DNA of 64,000 nucleotides from Paenibacillus glycanilyticus (GCF_023715145.1 NZ_JAMBNP010000004.1:124001-188000); one strand, 5' to 3'; positions 1 through 9,162 are shown, numbered from the stretch's first letter. The notes: generated from the sequence alone by a model not told the origin. Made by a program: numbers and translations.

Positions 1-810
1 GGCGGAGGAGCTAACCTTGCCGTCTTGCATCATCAAGTGGTTGCGGTCGTCGTCATACACAAACGCATTCATGAGGTAAGGAACGACGCGTACGCCGAAG
101 TCCTCTGTCGAGCCGCTGAGCGGCACTTCGTCTTTTTTGCCGTTGCCGTTTGGATCCTGGTTTTTGAATGCTTCCAGTACCTTTTTGAATTCATCCGTTG
201 TTTTCGGCATTTCCAAGTTCAGCTTTTCCAGCCAGCTCGTGTTGAGCCACAATTTGTTCGGATAGGAACAATGGAAGCATTGCGAGTACGCCGGCAGACC
301 GTAAATGTTGCCGTCCGGCGCCACGCTGAACGCTTTCAAATCCGCGTTGCTGTCAAGCGCTTGCTTGATGTTTGGCGCATATTGATCGATCAGTTCATTC
401 AGCGGAATAAGTACCCCTTGCTTGCCGTACTTGATCAGGTCCGCTTGCGAGAATTGATCGATGTACGCTGTCAGCATGTAAGCATCCGGGAAGTCGCCGC
501 TCGCCAAGGAAATTTGGCGTTTCTCTTTCGCGCCGTCCGACGGAATCGCTTCGAAATTGAACTTGATGTTGAATTTCTCTTCTACGAGCTTCGTGAATTT
601 GTTCGTAGCCAGGTCGATATTTGGTTCTTGGACCGCGAACAGCTTGATGTCTAGCGGCGCAGCTGGCTTGGCGTCATTGGTTGCAGCCGAATTGGCTGGC
701 TTGTTCGTAGCCGCCGTATTGTTGCCTGCGTTATTCTTCGAGCAAGCCGACATGACTAAGCTGACCATCATGACTGTCACGAGCAGAATGACCATTCTCT
801 GTTTTAACAC
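1..810 (-). CDS. Sugar ABC importer solute-binding lipoprotein (LplA/YtcQ-like), partial
   Basis: Captures an oligosaccharide or similar solute outside the membrane for the two permeases encoded just upstream. The C-terminal part lies beyond the window edge, leaving 270 codons. I place the start at the GTG ending at 810, which has a GGGAG site six to seven bases ahead. The first 22 residues are a lipoprotein signal with the lipobox ending in Ala and Cys-23, followed by an Asn/Ala/Thr-rich linker. The rest is closely similar to the lipoprotein at 2991-4640: both have the phrases EKRQISLA, YIDQFSQAD, APDGNIYGL, CFHCSYP and DEVPLSGSTE. It is the last visible gene of the permease operon. The transported sugar cannot be told from sequence. 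Confidence 0.9.
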   Translation of the reverse strand, partial: MLKQRMVILLVTVMMVSLVMSACSKNNAGNNTAATNKPANSAATNDAKPAAPLDIKLFAVQEPNIDLATNKFTKLVEEKFNIKFNFEAIPSDGAKEKRQISLASGDFPDAYMLTAYIDQFSQADLIKYGKQGVLIPLNELIDQYAPNIKQALDSNADLKAFSVAPDGNIYGLPAYSQCFHCSYPNKLWLNTSWLEKLNLEMPKTTDEFKKVLEAFKNQDPNGNGKKDEVPLSGSTEDFGVRVVPYLMNAFVYDDDRNHLMMQDGKVSSSA

Positions 811-906
811 GTGCAATCGCTCCCTTTTATCAATTCAATGTGTTGGTGCATTGGACTTTCCTGATGCGCTTCGAGCGGCATCACCCCTTTCCATGCGGCG
901 GATCGA

Positions 907-1815
907 TCAGCCCTTGACGGAGCCGACCAGCATCCCCTGGACGAAATAACGCTGTACAAACGGATAGATGATGAGCACGGGCAGCGTTGCCACAACGATC
1001 AGCGAGTACTTCAAGAGCTCCGCCAGCTGTTGTCGTTCCACCTGTTTTAACGCGTCCATGTTGGAGCTGCCGCTGTTATTTTGAATGATGATACTTCGGA
1101 GAATGAGCTGCAGCGGGAATTTATCGGCCGACTTCAAGTAAATCAACGCATCGAAATAGGCATTCCATTGCCCTACCGCATACATAATGACGAGAACCGC
1201 GATGATCGGCTTGGATAACGACAGCACAACGCTGCGGATAAAGCGCAGATCGGTGCAGCCGTCGATTTCGCTTGCTTCCACGAGCTCAGACGGTATGGAT
1301 TGCTGGAAGAATGACCGCGCGATAATGACCTGCCAGACCCAAACCGCGTTTGGGATGATCAGCGCCCATCTCGTGTCGATCAAGCCCATGCTCTTCACGA
1401 CCATGTAAGTCGGGATTAACCCGCCGCTGAACAGCATCGTGAACGTAATGATCATCATGATTACGTTTCGTCCGTAGAAGGTCGACCGCGACAGCGGATA
1501 AGCCAGCATAATCGTCAAGGAGACGCTGATCAGCGTGCCTGCCGCCGTGTAGAGCAGCGAATTGCCATATCCCGTCAGCACTTGCGGATTTTTGAACAAC
1601 GATTCGTAGCCCTTCAGCGAGATATCGACCGGCCACAGCCAGACCCGCCCCGCCGAGACGGCTGTCGGACTGCTAAACGAGCTGCTGAAGATGTAGATCA
1701 GCGGGTAAAGCACTGCGATCAGCAAGAGCGCAAGAATGATGTAAATGACGGTCAAAAATACTTTATCGCCTGCAGATTCTCTGATTTTATTTCTTGTCTT
1801 CGCCATATTAGCCAT
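907..1815 (-). CDS. Carbohydrate ABC transporter permease (YtcP/LplC type)
   Basis: One of two membrane subunits of a sugar importer. The 302 residues carry about six hydrophobic segments and the cytoplasmic EAA loop (EASEIDGC, near residue 195) that contacts the ATPase. Its length is normal for the family, and the C-terminus PFVQRYFVQGMLVGSVKG is typical of YtcP/LplC permeases. It starts 15 bases after the partner permease and is followed by the solute-binding lipoprotein at 1-810. No ATPase gene lies in this locus, so a shared MsmK-like ATPase elsewhere probably serves it (inference from how such importers work in Bacillales). Confidence 0.93.
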   Translation of the reverse strand: MANMAKTRNKIRESAGDKVFLTVIYIILALLLIAVLYPLIYIFSSSFSSPTAVSAGRVWLWPVDISLKGYESLFKNPQVLTGYGNSLLYTAAGTLISVSLTIMLAYPLSRSTFYGRNVIMMIITFTMLFSGGLIPTYMVVKSMGLIDTRWALIIPNAVWVWQVIIARSFFQQSIPSELVEASEIDGCTDLRFIRSVVLSLSKPIIAVLVIMYAVGQWNAYFDALIYLKSADKFPLQLILRSIIIQNNSGSSNMDALKQVERQQLAELLKYSLIVVATLPVLIIYPFVQRYFVQGMLVGSVKG

Positions 1816-1830
1816 GAGAACACCTCTTCA

Positions 1831-2754
1831 TTACCAGATGCTGGATTTCAAAAACCGTCTTGCCATTGCGTTGACCGTGAACAGCAGAACAAGGTTGATG
1901 ACCGAATTGAACAAACCAACAGCTGTTGCGAAGCTGTAATTTGCATTCAGCAAGCCGATCTTGTACACGTATGTCGCAATGATTTCGGAGTTTGCGATAT
2001 TCAGTTGATTTTGGAGCAGGTACACCTTCTCGAAGCCGATCGCCATCACGTTCCCCACATTCAGAATCAGAATAATGGAGATCGTCGGCAGAATACCCGG
2101 GAGGTCGACATTCCAGATCTTCTGGAAGCGCGAGGCGCCGTCTACCTTAGCAGCTTCATACAAGGTTGGGTCGATGCCCGACAGAGCCGCCAAATAGATA
2201 ACGGCGGAATAGCCGGCCGTCTGCCAAATATCGGACCAGACGTAAATCGACGAGAACATGCCCGGATTGCCGAGGAAATTAATGGACTCGAATCCCAAAT
2301 GATTAAGAAACACGTTTGCGAATCCAAGCCTTGGCGCCAGAAAAAGCATGATGATCGACACCATAACGACCGTAGAGATAAAGTACGGCGCGAAAGTGAC
2401 GAGCTGCACGAAGCGTTTGAACTTCTGTGCCCGCACTTCGTTTAGCATCAATGCTAGAAGGATCGGAATAGGGAATCCGGCAAGCAGCAGATAGAAGCTG
2501 AGCTTAAGCGTATTCTTCACAAGTGATCCGAACATCGGATTCTCAAAGAACATTGTGAAGTTTTTAAATCCGACCCACGGGCTTCCCCATATGCCTTTCG
2601 TGACGTAATAGTCTTTGAAGGCAAGCACCGCGTTCAGCATCGGATAGTATTTGAAAATGATAAAGAACAAAAGCGGTGGTGCAACTACGAGATACAACTG
2701 CCAGTGTCTGGCGAAACTTTTTCGTGCGCTGAGACGTTTTCCAGCGGCTTCCAA
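1831..2754 (-). CDS. Sugar ABC transporter permease (LplB type)
   Basis: First gene of the permease operon, forming the heterodimeric channel with the product of 907-1815. The 307 residues have about six membrane segments and an EAA loop (YEAAKVDGA, near residue 205). The start is a TTG ending at 2754, with AGGAGGGG upstream. The N-terminal LYLVVAPPLLFFIIFKYYPM is typical of LplB-type permeases. A strong terminator at 2951-2984 separates this gene from the lipoprotein and regulator genes upstream, so it needs its own promoter. A TATAAA box at 2833-2838 and a cre-like sequence at 2799-2812 lie in that gap. Confidence 0.93.
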   Translation of the reverse strand: MEAAGKRLSARKSFARHWQLYLVVAPPLLFFIIFKYYPMLNAVLAFKDYYVTKGIWGSPWVGFKNFTMFFENPMFGSLVKNTLKLSFYLLLAGFPIPILLALMLNEVRAQKFKRFVQLVTFAPYFISTVVMVSIIMLFLAPRLGFANVFLNHLGFESINFLGNPGMFSSIYVWSDIWQTAGYSAVIYLAALSGIDPTLYEAAKVDGASRFQKIWNVDLPGILPTISIILILNVGNVMAIGFEKVYLLQNQLNIANSEIIATYVYKIGLLNANYSFATAVGLFNSVINLVLLFTVNAMARRFLKSSIW

Positions 2755-2798
2755 AACAATCCCCTCCTATTGAATCGAGTAAACCCTGCCATGTTGAA

Positions 2799-2812
2799 TG
2801 AGAGCGCTTTCT
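2799..2812. promoter_or_regulatory. Candidate cre (CcpA) site ahead of the permease operon
   Basis: The 14-mer TGAGAGCGCTTTCT matches the ideal cre TGAAAGCGCTTTCA at 12 of 14 positions and keeps the central GCGC. It lies about 50 bases before the permease start codon and just downstream of the putative -10, where CcpA binding would block transcription. Glucose repression of a sugar importer makes biological sense, but binding is not shown. Confidence 0.5.
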
Positions 2813-2832
2813 ACAGGACGATCATAGGGGAT

Positions 2833-2838
2833 TTTATA
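2833..2838 (-). promoter_or_regulatory. Possible -10 element of the permease operon
   Basis: Minus-strand TATAAA in the 236-base gap upstream of the LplB-type permease. No convincing -35 lies 16-18 bases away, which would fit activation by the AraC-type regulator at 4657-6951. A GGTAC sequence is repeated just upstream, within 2839-2855. Confidence 0.3.
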
Positions 2839-2950
2839 GGTACCCCGGTAGGTACAATTGCGTCTTTTTGCGTACAAATCTCCCGAAAATAGAGGGACAT
2901 TTCCGCATGGTACGGCCATTTGTTCCTAGCAGCGCCGTACAATGAAGACA

Positions 2951-2984
2951 AAAAAAAAGCCGGCCGCGTTCGCCGCGGCCGGCT
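2951..2984 (-). terminator. Rho-independent terminator after the lipoprotein gene
   Basis: A GC-only stem of at least ten pairs (GCCGGCCGCG with CGCGGCCGGC) starts seven bases after the stop codon at 2991. On the minus strand a run of eight or nine T follows it. Confidence 0.9.
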
Positions 2985-2990
2985 CCCATT

Positions 2991-4640
2991 CTATTTCTGT
3001 ATTTTTTCCTCTATCCAACTATCGTACGCCTGCTGCATAATGCCGACATAACGGTCCGATCCAAGCGTCTTTAATCTTTCTACATAGGACGTCCAGTCCT
3101 TGTCCAGGTCAAGCTGACCCGTGATGAACTGCATCGCGCTCTGATCGATCTCGTTTTTGATGTTGGACTGCAGGATACTTGCTTCATCCGCATTGTCGGC
3201 ATCAATCCAGACCGACCACATCGGAAAATATTCCTTCGGTTCTTTCCCTTCATACAGTTTGGTTGCTTGGAATAGTCTTCGTTCGTATCCGTTCGTCGAA
3301 TAAATGTCCAGATCCTGCACCCAGCTGTTCCGATAGGACTTCGGCATGTAGAAATGGCCCATGCCGCTCCATCTCGTATTACGCGGCGCTTCCCCTTCTT
3401 TCTGCGGGATGCTGGCGAATTGGGCAGGAATATGGGGATCCAGAGCCTTCTCCCCCTGCTCCGGCTTTCTCCAATCGATGCCTTCCTTGCCGACCTCCGC
3501 ATTTGCTTGACCTTCCGGGGTGTAGAGATAATCCGCGATGCGGATGAGCGCAATGCGCGCTTCCGGACTTGCTTTGTCCGTAATGACAAATTTGGCGCCC
3601 GGCATGATGCCGGATGGATAGAATACCGCGTACGATGCATGCGGCCCCTGAAGAGGCGGGACCGGCACGTAATCACTTCCCCGCTTATTGCCAGATCCGG
3701 TATTCACGAATATCGCGGGATGCATGGCCGTTCCAGCGCCTAAAATTTGCGCCTCTTCATTCTCTCCAAGTTTCAAGAAAGCATCTGCGTTCTGGGTAAA
3801 GGCGCCTATATCGATAAGTCCCTCGTCATATAAGGATTTGACGTACTTCAGCCCCTCCCGCCATTCGGGTTTGGCTGCCGCCAGGCTGATATTGCCCTCC
3901 GCCACGTTCAAATACGTCCGGTCGTCGTCGTAGACAAACCCGTTCATTAAGTACGGCAGGACGCGCACGCCAAATTCCTCGGTTGAGCCGCTTAGCGGAA
4001 CCTCATCCTGCAGCCCGTTGCCATTCGGGTCGCCGTTCTTGAACGCCCGAAGCACCTCGCGCAATTGCTCGGTTGTTTGCGGTAGATCAAGTCCAAGCTT
4101 CTTCACCCATTTGTCGTTCATCCAGAGCTTATACGGATACGAACAGTGAAAGCAGTCGCTGTAGGCTCCAAGTCCGTATATATTGCCATCCGGCGCGGTA
4201 TTGAGCGCGCGCAGCTCGGGCTCACGCTCGAAGGCCTCCTTAATATGCGGTGCATACTGGTCAATCAGATCATTAAGCGGATAAAATATGCCTTCCTTGC
4301 CGTAACGAATGACGTCCGCCTGCGAGAATTGATCAATATAGCTTGTTAATATATAAGCATTGGGATAATGGCCGTTCGCAAGAGAGATTTGCCGCTTCTC
4401 CTTGGCCCCTTCGTACGGAATCGTCTTCCAGTCAAAGGAGACGTTAAACTTCTGCTCCAGCAGACGCGAGAACTCGTTGGTTTTCAAGTTCTGGCCAACG
4501 TCTTGCTGCGCGAAGATGCTGATGCGAAGCGGTTTGTCCGCTTCATCGCCTTTGCGGTCCAACGTATCACAAGCAGGCAGAGCCAGAAGGACAAAGCAAA
4601 GCAATAAGGCAACCCAGCCAAGCCGAGTAAGCTTGTTCAA
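2991..4640 (-). CDS. Extracellular solute-binding lipoprotein (LplA/YtcQ-like)
   Basis: Sugar-binding lipoprotein of 549 residues, the usual size for LplA/YtcQ proteins. The start is a TTG ending at 4640 behind GAAGGAGG. The signal peptide ends in the lipobox LPAC, with Cys-24. It follows the AraC-type regulator gene by 16 bases, so the two are probably cotranscribed, and it ends at a strong terminator. It is a close paralogue of the truncated protein at 1-810. Having two such lipoproteins on either side of one permease pair suggests they feed the same channel with different ligands, or that one signals to the adjacent regulator (inference). Confidence 0.93.
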   Translation of the reverse strand: MNKLTRLGWVALLLCFVLLALPACDTLDRKGDEADKPLRISIFAQQDVGQNLKTNEFSRLLEQKFNVSFDWKTIPYEGAKEKRQISLANGHYPNAYILTSYIDQFSQADVIRYGKEGIFYPLNDLIDQYAPHIKEAFEREPELRALNTAPDGNIYGLGAYSDCFHCSYPYKLWMNDKWVKKLGLDLPQTTEQLREVLRAFKNGDPNGNGLQDEVPLSGSTEEFGVRVLPYLMNGFVYDDDRTYLNVAEGNISLAAAKPEWREGLKYVKSLYDEGLIDIGAFTQNADAFLKLGENEEAQILGAGTAMHPAIFVNTGSGNKRGSDYVPVPPLQGPHASYAVFYPSGIMPGAKFVITDKASPEARIALIRIADYLYTPEGQANAEVGKEGIDWRKPEQGEKALDPHIPAQFASIPQKEGEAPRNTRWSGMGHFYMPKSYRNSWVQDLDIYSTNGYERRLFQATKLYEGKEPKEYFPMWSVWIDADNADEASILQSNIKNEIDQSAMQFITGQLDLDKDWTSYVERLKTLGSDRYVGIMQQAYDSWIEEKIQK

Positions 4641-4656
4641 CGTAATTCCTCCTTCA

Positions 4657-6951
4657 CTACTCCGCGATCTGCCTATAGGAGCTCGGCGATACTCCCGTTA
4701 CGCGTTTGAATGCTCTGCGGAACGAGTGCGAGCTGTTATAGCCGGCGCGGGATGAAATTTCATCAACTGTGTAACGGTTCTCGCGCAGCAGCGCAATGGC
4801 GTGCTCCATCCGTACCTGCTCCAAGTAATCGGACAAATTCGAGCCTGTCACTTCCTTGAATAGCTGAGAGATGTATTTTTCCGGCCGCTCCACCTCTTCC
4901 GCTACCCGGTACAGCGTTAGATCGGAGTCCGAGAAATGCTGGGAGATATAAGCTTTAATTGCCTCGATAATCCGCGTATGGCCGTCATTCTTGCGGCTCA
5001 CGACGACGGAGCACATCGATTGTGCGATTTCCTCAATCTCATTCTGGAACGACCGCTTGTCGGCGGCTTGAATCGCAATGATCTGGTCCTTGAGCTGCTC
5101 GAACATGCCGGATTCCATAAATAGCTTCTGATCCAGCAGCTTCAGCAGCGTTCCCTTCAGCTCGCCGACGAGCTGCTGCCACATCTCTACCGACAGCTCG
5201 CGCTGCTCGGTATTAAGCGACAGCACGGAACGGACCAAGCGTCTGGCCTCTTCCGATTCGCCCGCGCGGATCGTGCCGATCAAGCGCAGCTCCATGTCGA
5301 GCGGATAATAATAGGTAGCGGTCTCGAGCCGGATTTCATCAAACCAGACGACCCCTTTGCGGTCGGCGTGCAAGGCGTGATCCATTGTCTGCTTCGCCTG
5401 TTCGTAGGAGACGTTGACCTCTGTTTCCGATTCAAACGAACCGCCGAGAGCGGCTGTGAAGGATATGCGGTATTCGTCAAACGCATGCCGCAGCAGCTGA
5501 TCGAGCAGGCTTGCGATATCTTCGCGTTCCAGCGCGTTGCCGGTCTCCGCTTCCTTGGCCGCAAACACGATGACAATCCGATCAGAGCCCCAATCGGTGG
5601 TTAACGTAAAGCCGGCAATGTCGAGCAGCGCTTGCTTCAGAAGCAGCCTTGCGGCATGCAGCTCGTTTAACACCTCTACGCTGTCCATACCCGTATAGCC
5701 CTGGATATGCAAAATGCATACGTAGCCGGAGTGACCGTAAATCCCCGTGTTCGCCTGAGATGCTGCCGCAAAAATCTCTTCGCGGGATTGCAGTTCTCCG
5801 GAGAGAAGCCGTTTAAGGAAAGCGTCACGGATGAGCGGAAGCTGCCGGCGCAGCTCGGATTCCAGCTGATTGCTGCTTCGGATCATCTCCGCAATATTAC
5901 CGTGCAGGAAGTCATACTCATTCCTTCCCGTCGTCTCGTCCTTGCCGAATTGTTCCTTGACGACGGACACGAGCTTATGAATCGGAACGCTGTTGCGGTA
6001 AGCAAGCAGCAACCCGACGAGCAGACCAACGGCAATGGCAATGCCGGTGAACGTCCAGGTCATGAACTTGATCTGGTTCGCATATTCGAGCAAGGCATGC
6101 CTCGGAATCCCGGAACGGTACACCCAGCCGTTCGTATCCGAGTGAATGGTAATGACGAGATCGTCATTGTAGAACTGGCTTGTTTTGCTCTCGTCGAAGC
6201 TTGTATCCTTGGCCAGCGCCTTCATGTCAGGTACGCCGCTGCCAAGCGATGCGATCGGCCTGCCGCTTGCGTCGCTGATCTGCGTCCAGCCGCCGTATTT
6301 GTCCGTGATCCCCGTTAAGAGATTCGTAATCGTATTCTCGTCAATCATAACAACGGCGACAGCCGGAGACGAACCGCTGAAGCTGTCCAAAGGGAAGGAT
6401 TGCATATACGTCACGACCGAGGTCGTTGTTCCCTTGTTGTAGAATTTACGCAAAGGCATGATTTCGCTGCGATGCGTCTTGCCGAGAATAGACTGCTTCC
6501 ATTCAGCTAGGGATTGATCCTCGTAACGGAAATTGTCGTAGAAATGCTCGGGCCTGACATAAGCGGAGCCCGGCGTAAGGATAACGTTGTAATTGCCCAG
6601 ATAAATATAAAACTGCTGAAGAAAATCGTTGGTCTGTCCGAACGTCAATACGCTTCGCAGCATTTTCCATATGCCGTACACATTCGTTTGTTCCCCGTTA
6701 TTCTTCTCGTTCATCAGAACGTTCAAATCCGGATTAATTGCCAGCTGCCTCGTGAAGCCCTCGACCTCCGCCATCCGTCTCTCAAGCAGCTCCTTGCTCT
6801 TCTGCAGCTGCATCACGCTATTCTCGATGGACAGCTTCTGCGTGACCGAAATGGAGGTACGATAAGAGATGAATCCGGCTATGCTGGGAATGATTAAAAT
6901 AATGATGTACGACACCAGGAAGCTTCTGAATACGCTGGAATACTTTTTCAT
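4657..6951 (-). CDS. Membrane-anchored AraC-family transcriptional regulator
   Basis: Regulator of 764 residues that joins an extracellular sensor to a DNA-binding domain in one chain. It has a membrane segment at about 11-30, an extracellular region of roughly 260 residues, a second membrane segment at about 295-320, a long cytoplasmic linker, and a C-terminal pair of AraC helix-turn-helix motifs (about 660-764; VAEEVERPEKYISQLFKEVTG and ISSRAGYNSSHSFRRAFKRVTG are the two recognition regions). This design is common next to LplA-type importers in Paenibacillus. It is the first gene of the locus and probably activates the importer genes downstream. No receiver or kinase domain is visible. Confidence 0.92.
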   Translation of the reverse strand: MKKYSSVFRSFLVSYIIILIIPSIAGFISYRTSISVTQKLSIENSVMQLQKSKELLERRMAEVEGFTRQLAINPDLNVLMNEKNNGEQTNVYGIWKMLRSVLTFGQTNDFLQQFYIYLGNYNVILTPGSAYVRPEHFYDNFRYEDQSLAEWKQSILGKTHRSEIMPLRKFYNKGTTTSVVTYMQSFPLDSFSGSSPAVAVVMIDENTITNLLTGITDKYGGWTQISDASGRPIASLGSGVPDMKALAKDTSFDESKTSQFYNDDLVITIHSDTNGWVYRSGIPRHALLEYANQIKFMTWTFTGIAIAVGLLVGLLLAYRNSVPIHKLVSVVKEQFGKDETTGRNEYDFLHGNIAEMIRSSNQLESELRRQLPLIRDAFLKRLLSGELQSREEIFAAASQANTGIYGHSGYVCILHIQGYTGMDSVEVLNELHAARLLLKQALLDIAGFTLTTDWGSDRIVIVFAAKEAETGNALEREDIASLLDQLLRHAFDEYRISFTAALGGSFESETEVNVSYEQAKQTMDHALHADRKGVVWFDEIRLETATYYYPLDMELRLIGTIRAGESEEARRLVRSVLSLNTEQRELSVEMWQQLVGELKGTLLKLLDQKLFMESGMFEQLKDQIIAIQAADKRSFQNEIEEIAQSMCSVVVSRKNDGHTRIIEAIKAYISQHFSDSDLTLYRVAEEVERPEKYISQLFKEVTGSNLSDYLEQVRMEHAIALLRENRYTVDEISSRAGYNSSHSFRRAFKRVTGVSPSSYRQIAE

Positions 6952-7503
6952 TCGCTCCCTCCCCTCTCTTTAATGATGGCAACGCTTTCAATCTCTCTGT
7001 TTCTATTATCGTATAAAATCCCTTTCTCCGCACTTTATTTCGTATAACGGACAAAGGAAAAGCAACCGAAGGATGGATTCCCCCAGTCGCTTATCGTCTT
7101 TCTATTGCTCCAAGCTCGCTTTTCTTGTGAATATCATAACATTGGAAATAGATATTCGTATTTGGATATACATCCATAAATTTGACGATTAATCCGGTAA
7201 AGGCAGAAGTCTGGACAGGCAATTCCCCATGAACAAGCTACCTCTTTTTATCAAATTTGTGTGAGATTAGTCCATAGCCAACACCGTATAAGAACCCCGA
7301 AGAAACAAAAAACGAGTTGAATAGCTGAGCTTCGGGAGAGAAAAGGCTGCCGTCTCCAGCTGAACTTATGATGAACATTGTGGGCAAGGCGAATAAGGCT
7401 GCACAGCAAATCGGATAACATCTGAGCTTACGCCTTCCCCTTTGGAAATTGCAGTCCTAACAATTGTAGCACCCCGTCAAGCCATGCTTATAAAAATAAA
7501 AGA
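6952..7503. other. Gap of about 550 bases with decayed coding sequence
   Basis: There is no intact gene between the AraC-type regulator and the terminator at 7504. Bases 6952-7090 hold the upstream region of the regulator. Bases 7091-7456 hold minus-strand open frames that look like gene remnants (separate entry). I saw no RNA gene. Confidence 0.6.
7091..7456 (-). pseudogene. Possible remnant of a small membrane-protein gene
   Basis: On the minus strand an open frame from 7456 to the TAG at 7238 encodes about 72 residues with protein-like composition. It has two hydrophobic stretches (CCAALFALPTMFIIS and FFVSSGFLYGVGYGLIS) and a charged end, HKFDKKR. No usable start codon precedes the first hydrophobic stretch. 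The same frame continues past the stop for another 47 protein-like residues (LPVQTSAFTGLIVKF, then YPNTNIYFQCYDIHKK) to 7091. I read this as one or two decayed genes. The family is unknown, and chance open frames are not excluded. Confidence 0.3.
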
Positions 7504-7530
7504 GAGCAAAAACCGCGCGGCGGTCTGCTC
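7504..7530 (-). terminator. Terminator after the zinc-ribbon gene
   Basis: Imperfect hairpin (GAGC...ACCGC with GCGGT..GCTC) followed on the minus strand by a T-rich tract. It lies 26 bases after the stop codon at 7556. Confidence 0.6.
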
Positions 7531-7555
7531 CCTTTCCTAATCTTCATGATTGGAA

Positions 7556-7819
7556 CTATATGCGATCAATTTCTTTATTAAACCAATGAATATAGCCGCA
7601 ACGGTCACAAGTCAATGTATTCGCGGAACGATTAGCAAAATCAAGGTTAAGGAAGCTCATCAGCGATGTATTTAATAGTGCGTAACCGTGCTTGAATTGA
7701 TTGTGATAACAATGAACGCAGGTAATAGCAATTCCATTGGTGCTGTACTGACCCGGTCCTTTTGCTTCTTTCAGGTTTTTGGCAAACAACTTAAAAAATC
7801 TCTTCGCTCCACTCGGCAT
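7556..7819 (-). CDS. Small zinc-ribbon protein (YpzJ/COG3478-like)
   Basis: Protein of 87 residues with two CxxC knuckles, CVHC near 35 and CDRC near 73, spaced as in a zinc ribbon. The segment between them, and the ending CGYIHWF after the second pair, resemble the predicted nucleic-acid-binding zinc-ribbon proteins grouped as COG3478. The function of that group is not established. It stands alone with its own terminator. The assignment rests on the Cys spacing and general pattern only. Confidence 0.7.
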   Translation of the reverse strand: MPSGAKRFFKLFAKNLKEAKGPGQYSTNGIAITCVHCYHNQFKHGYALLNTSLMSFLNLDFANRSANTLTCDRCGYIHWFNKEIDRI

Positions 7820-7911
7820 CTCCCAAACTCCTATCTTCGACTTTTCCCCCTAAAAATAACGGTAATCGCAGTTTCATAAGGCTGGCGACTAGCGATTCAT
7901 TTTCCGCCCTC

Positions 7912-9162
7912 TTATTTGAGAGCGGCTTTAATATGTTGATTCAGCGTTGACACATCGGCAAGTGATGCGGGTTGGTCCGACAAGCTGAAGCTTTGTTTCA
8001 GCTTCGCTATGCGATATACGCTGGCATCTATAACGGACTGCGGAATTTTGCCGCTTTTCGCCGCGGTTGTTAGAGCTTGAACCACGGATTGCTGCTGCTT
8101 CAAATCATGCCCGACAAGAATGATATCCGCACCGGCCAATACCGATTGTACCGATGCGGGACCTATTGCTTTAACCTTTCCTACGGCTCCCATCGTCATG
8201 TCGTCCGTGATGACAACCCCGTTGAATTTCAGCTCCCCTCTAAGAAGCTTCTGGATGACAGTGCGGGACATCGAAGCCGGCGTATTCGGATCAAGCTTAG
8301 TCATTAGGATGTGAGCGACCATTACCACGGGCGCGCCTTCTTTTATCGCCGATTGAAACGGCACAAATTCAATGGCTCGAAGCCGTTTGAGATCATGGTT
8401 TACTATGGGCAGCCCGAGATGAGAATCAACGGATGTATCGCCATGTCCGGGAAAATGTTTTACGACGGGTATAATCCCCTGCGACTTGATCCCAAGCATC
8501 TCCTGCACGCCCATGCTGCTTACTAATTTGGCTGTGGTACCGAAGGACCGGTCTCCTATGACCGGATTTTTGGGGTTCGTATTGATATCAAGCACCGGCG
8601 CGAAATCGGTATTTAGTCCAATTGCTTTTATCGCTTCGCCTAATGCAGCGCCTACATTGTAAGCATATTTGGGATCGTTTGTATGACCGACGGACTTACT
8701 GGCCGGAAACGCCGTTATTTCCTTCGGCAGACGAGAAACCCGTCCTCCCTCCTGGTCCGTGCTTAAGAGAAGCGGCAGCTTTCCGCCCGCGTCGCGATTG
8801 ATCCGCTTAAGACTATTAACAAGCTTGCTTGTCTGGGACGCGGTCTTGATATTATCGCCGTACAAAATAATTCCGCCTACCCGGCTTTCCTTGATAAGCG
8901 AGCTGATGTCCGGCTGTACTTCTGTGCCGTCCATTCCTACCAACACCATTTGGCCAATCTTCTCGGTCAAGCTCATGGATGCAACGAGGTCGGCTGTCGG
9001 ATCTTCTGCAGGCGACTCGTGGTCAATCTGCTGCGGAGCGCTTGATGAAGGGCTTTTTGTTGTTGTTGGAGCAGCCGGCTCTGACTGCTTAATGCTGCAG
9101 CCGCCAAGTACGAAGAGTAAAAGTGCCGTTGTGCATGCGATATAGAGTTGAAGGAATCTCAT
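7912..9162 (-). CDS. nagZ: Glycoside hydrolase family 3 lipoprotein (beta-N-acetylhexosaminidase, NagZ-like)
   Basis: Predicted to remove terminal N-acetylglucosamine from peptidoglycan fragments outside the membrane. It has 416 residues, with a signal peptide whose lipobox is LGGC (Cys-22) and a Pro/Ser/Thr linker to about 55. A single TIM-barrel domain follows, with the family signature KHFPGHGDT at 235-243, the DSH acid/base dyad of NagZ at 246-248, and the nucleophile region ITDDMTMGA at 318-326. It is shorter than the Bacillus two-domain NagZ of about 640 residues and lacks its C-terminal domain. It appears to be transcribed alone. Confidence 0.92.
   Translation of the reverse strand: MRFLQLYIACTTALLLFVLGGCSIKQSEPAAPTTTKSPSSSAPQQIDHESPAEDPTADLVASMSLTEKIGQMVLVGMDGTEVQPDISSLIKESRVGGIILYGDNIKTASQTSKLVNSLKRINRDAGGKLPLLLSTDQEGGRVSRLPKEITAFPASKSVGHTNDPKYAYNVGAALGEAIKAIGLNTDFAPVLDINTNPKNPVIGDRSFGTTAKLVSSMGVQEMLGIKSQGIIPVVKHFPGHGDTSVDSHLGLPIVNHDLKRLRAIEFVPFQSAIKEGAPVVMVAHILMTKLDPNTPASMSRTVIQKLLRGELKFNGVVITDDMTMGAVGKVKAIGPASVQSVLAGADIILVGHDLKQQQSVVQALTTAAKSGKIPQSVIDASVYRIAKLKQSFSLSDQPASLADVSTLNQHIKAALK

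Noticed and set aside
25-654. Long plus-strand frame of 209 codons opposite the first lipoprotein gene
   Set aside because: It is the complement of a clear solute-binding protein, with basic, low-complexity translation and no ribosome site.
1582-2445. Plus-strand frame of 287 codons opposite the permease genes
   Set aside because: The translation is an unnatural mix rich in Asp, His and Arg, and it lies entirely over two well-supported permeases.
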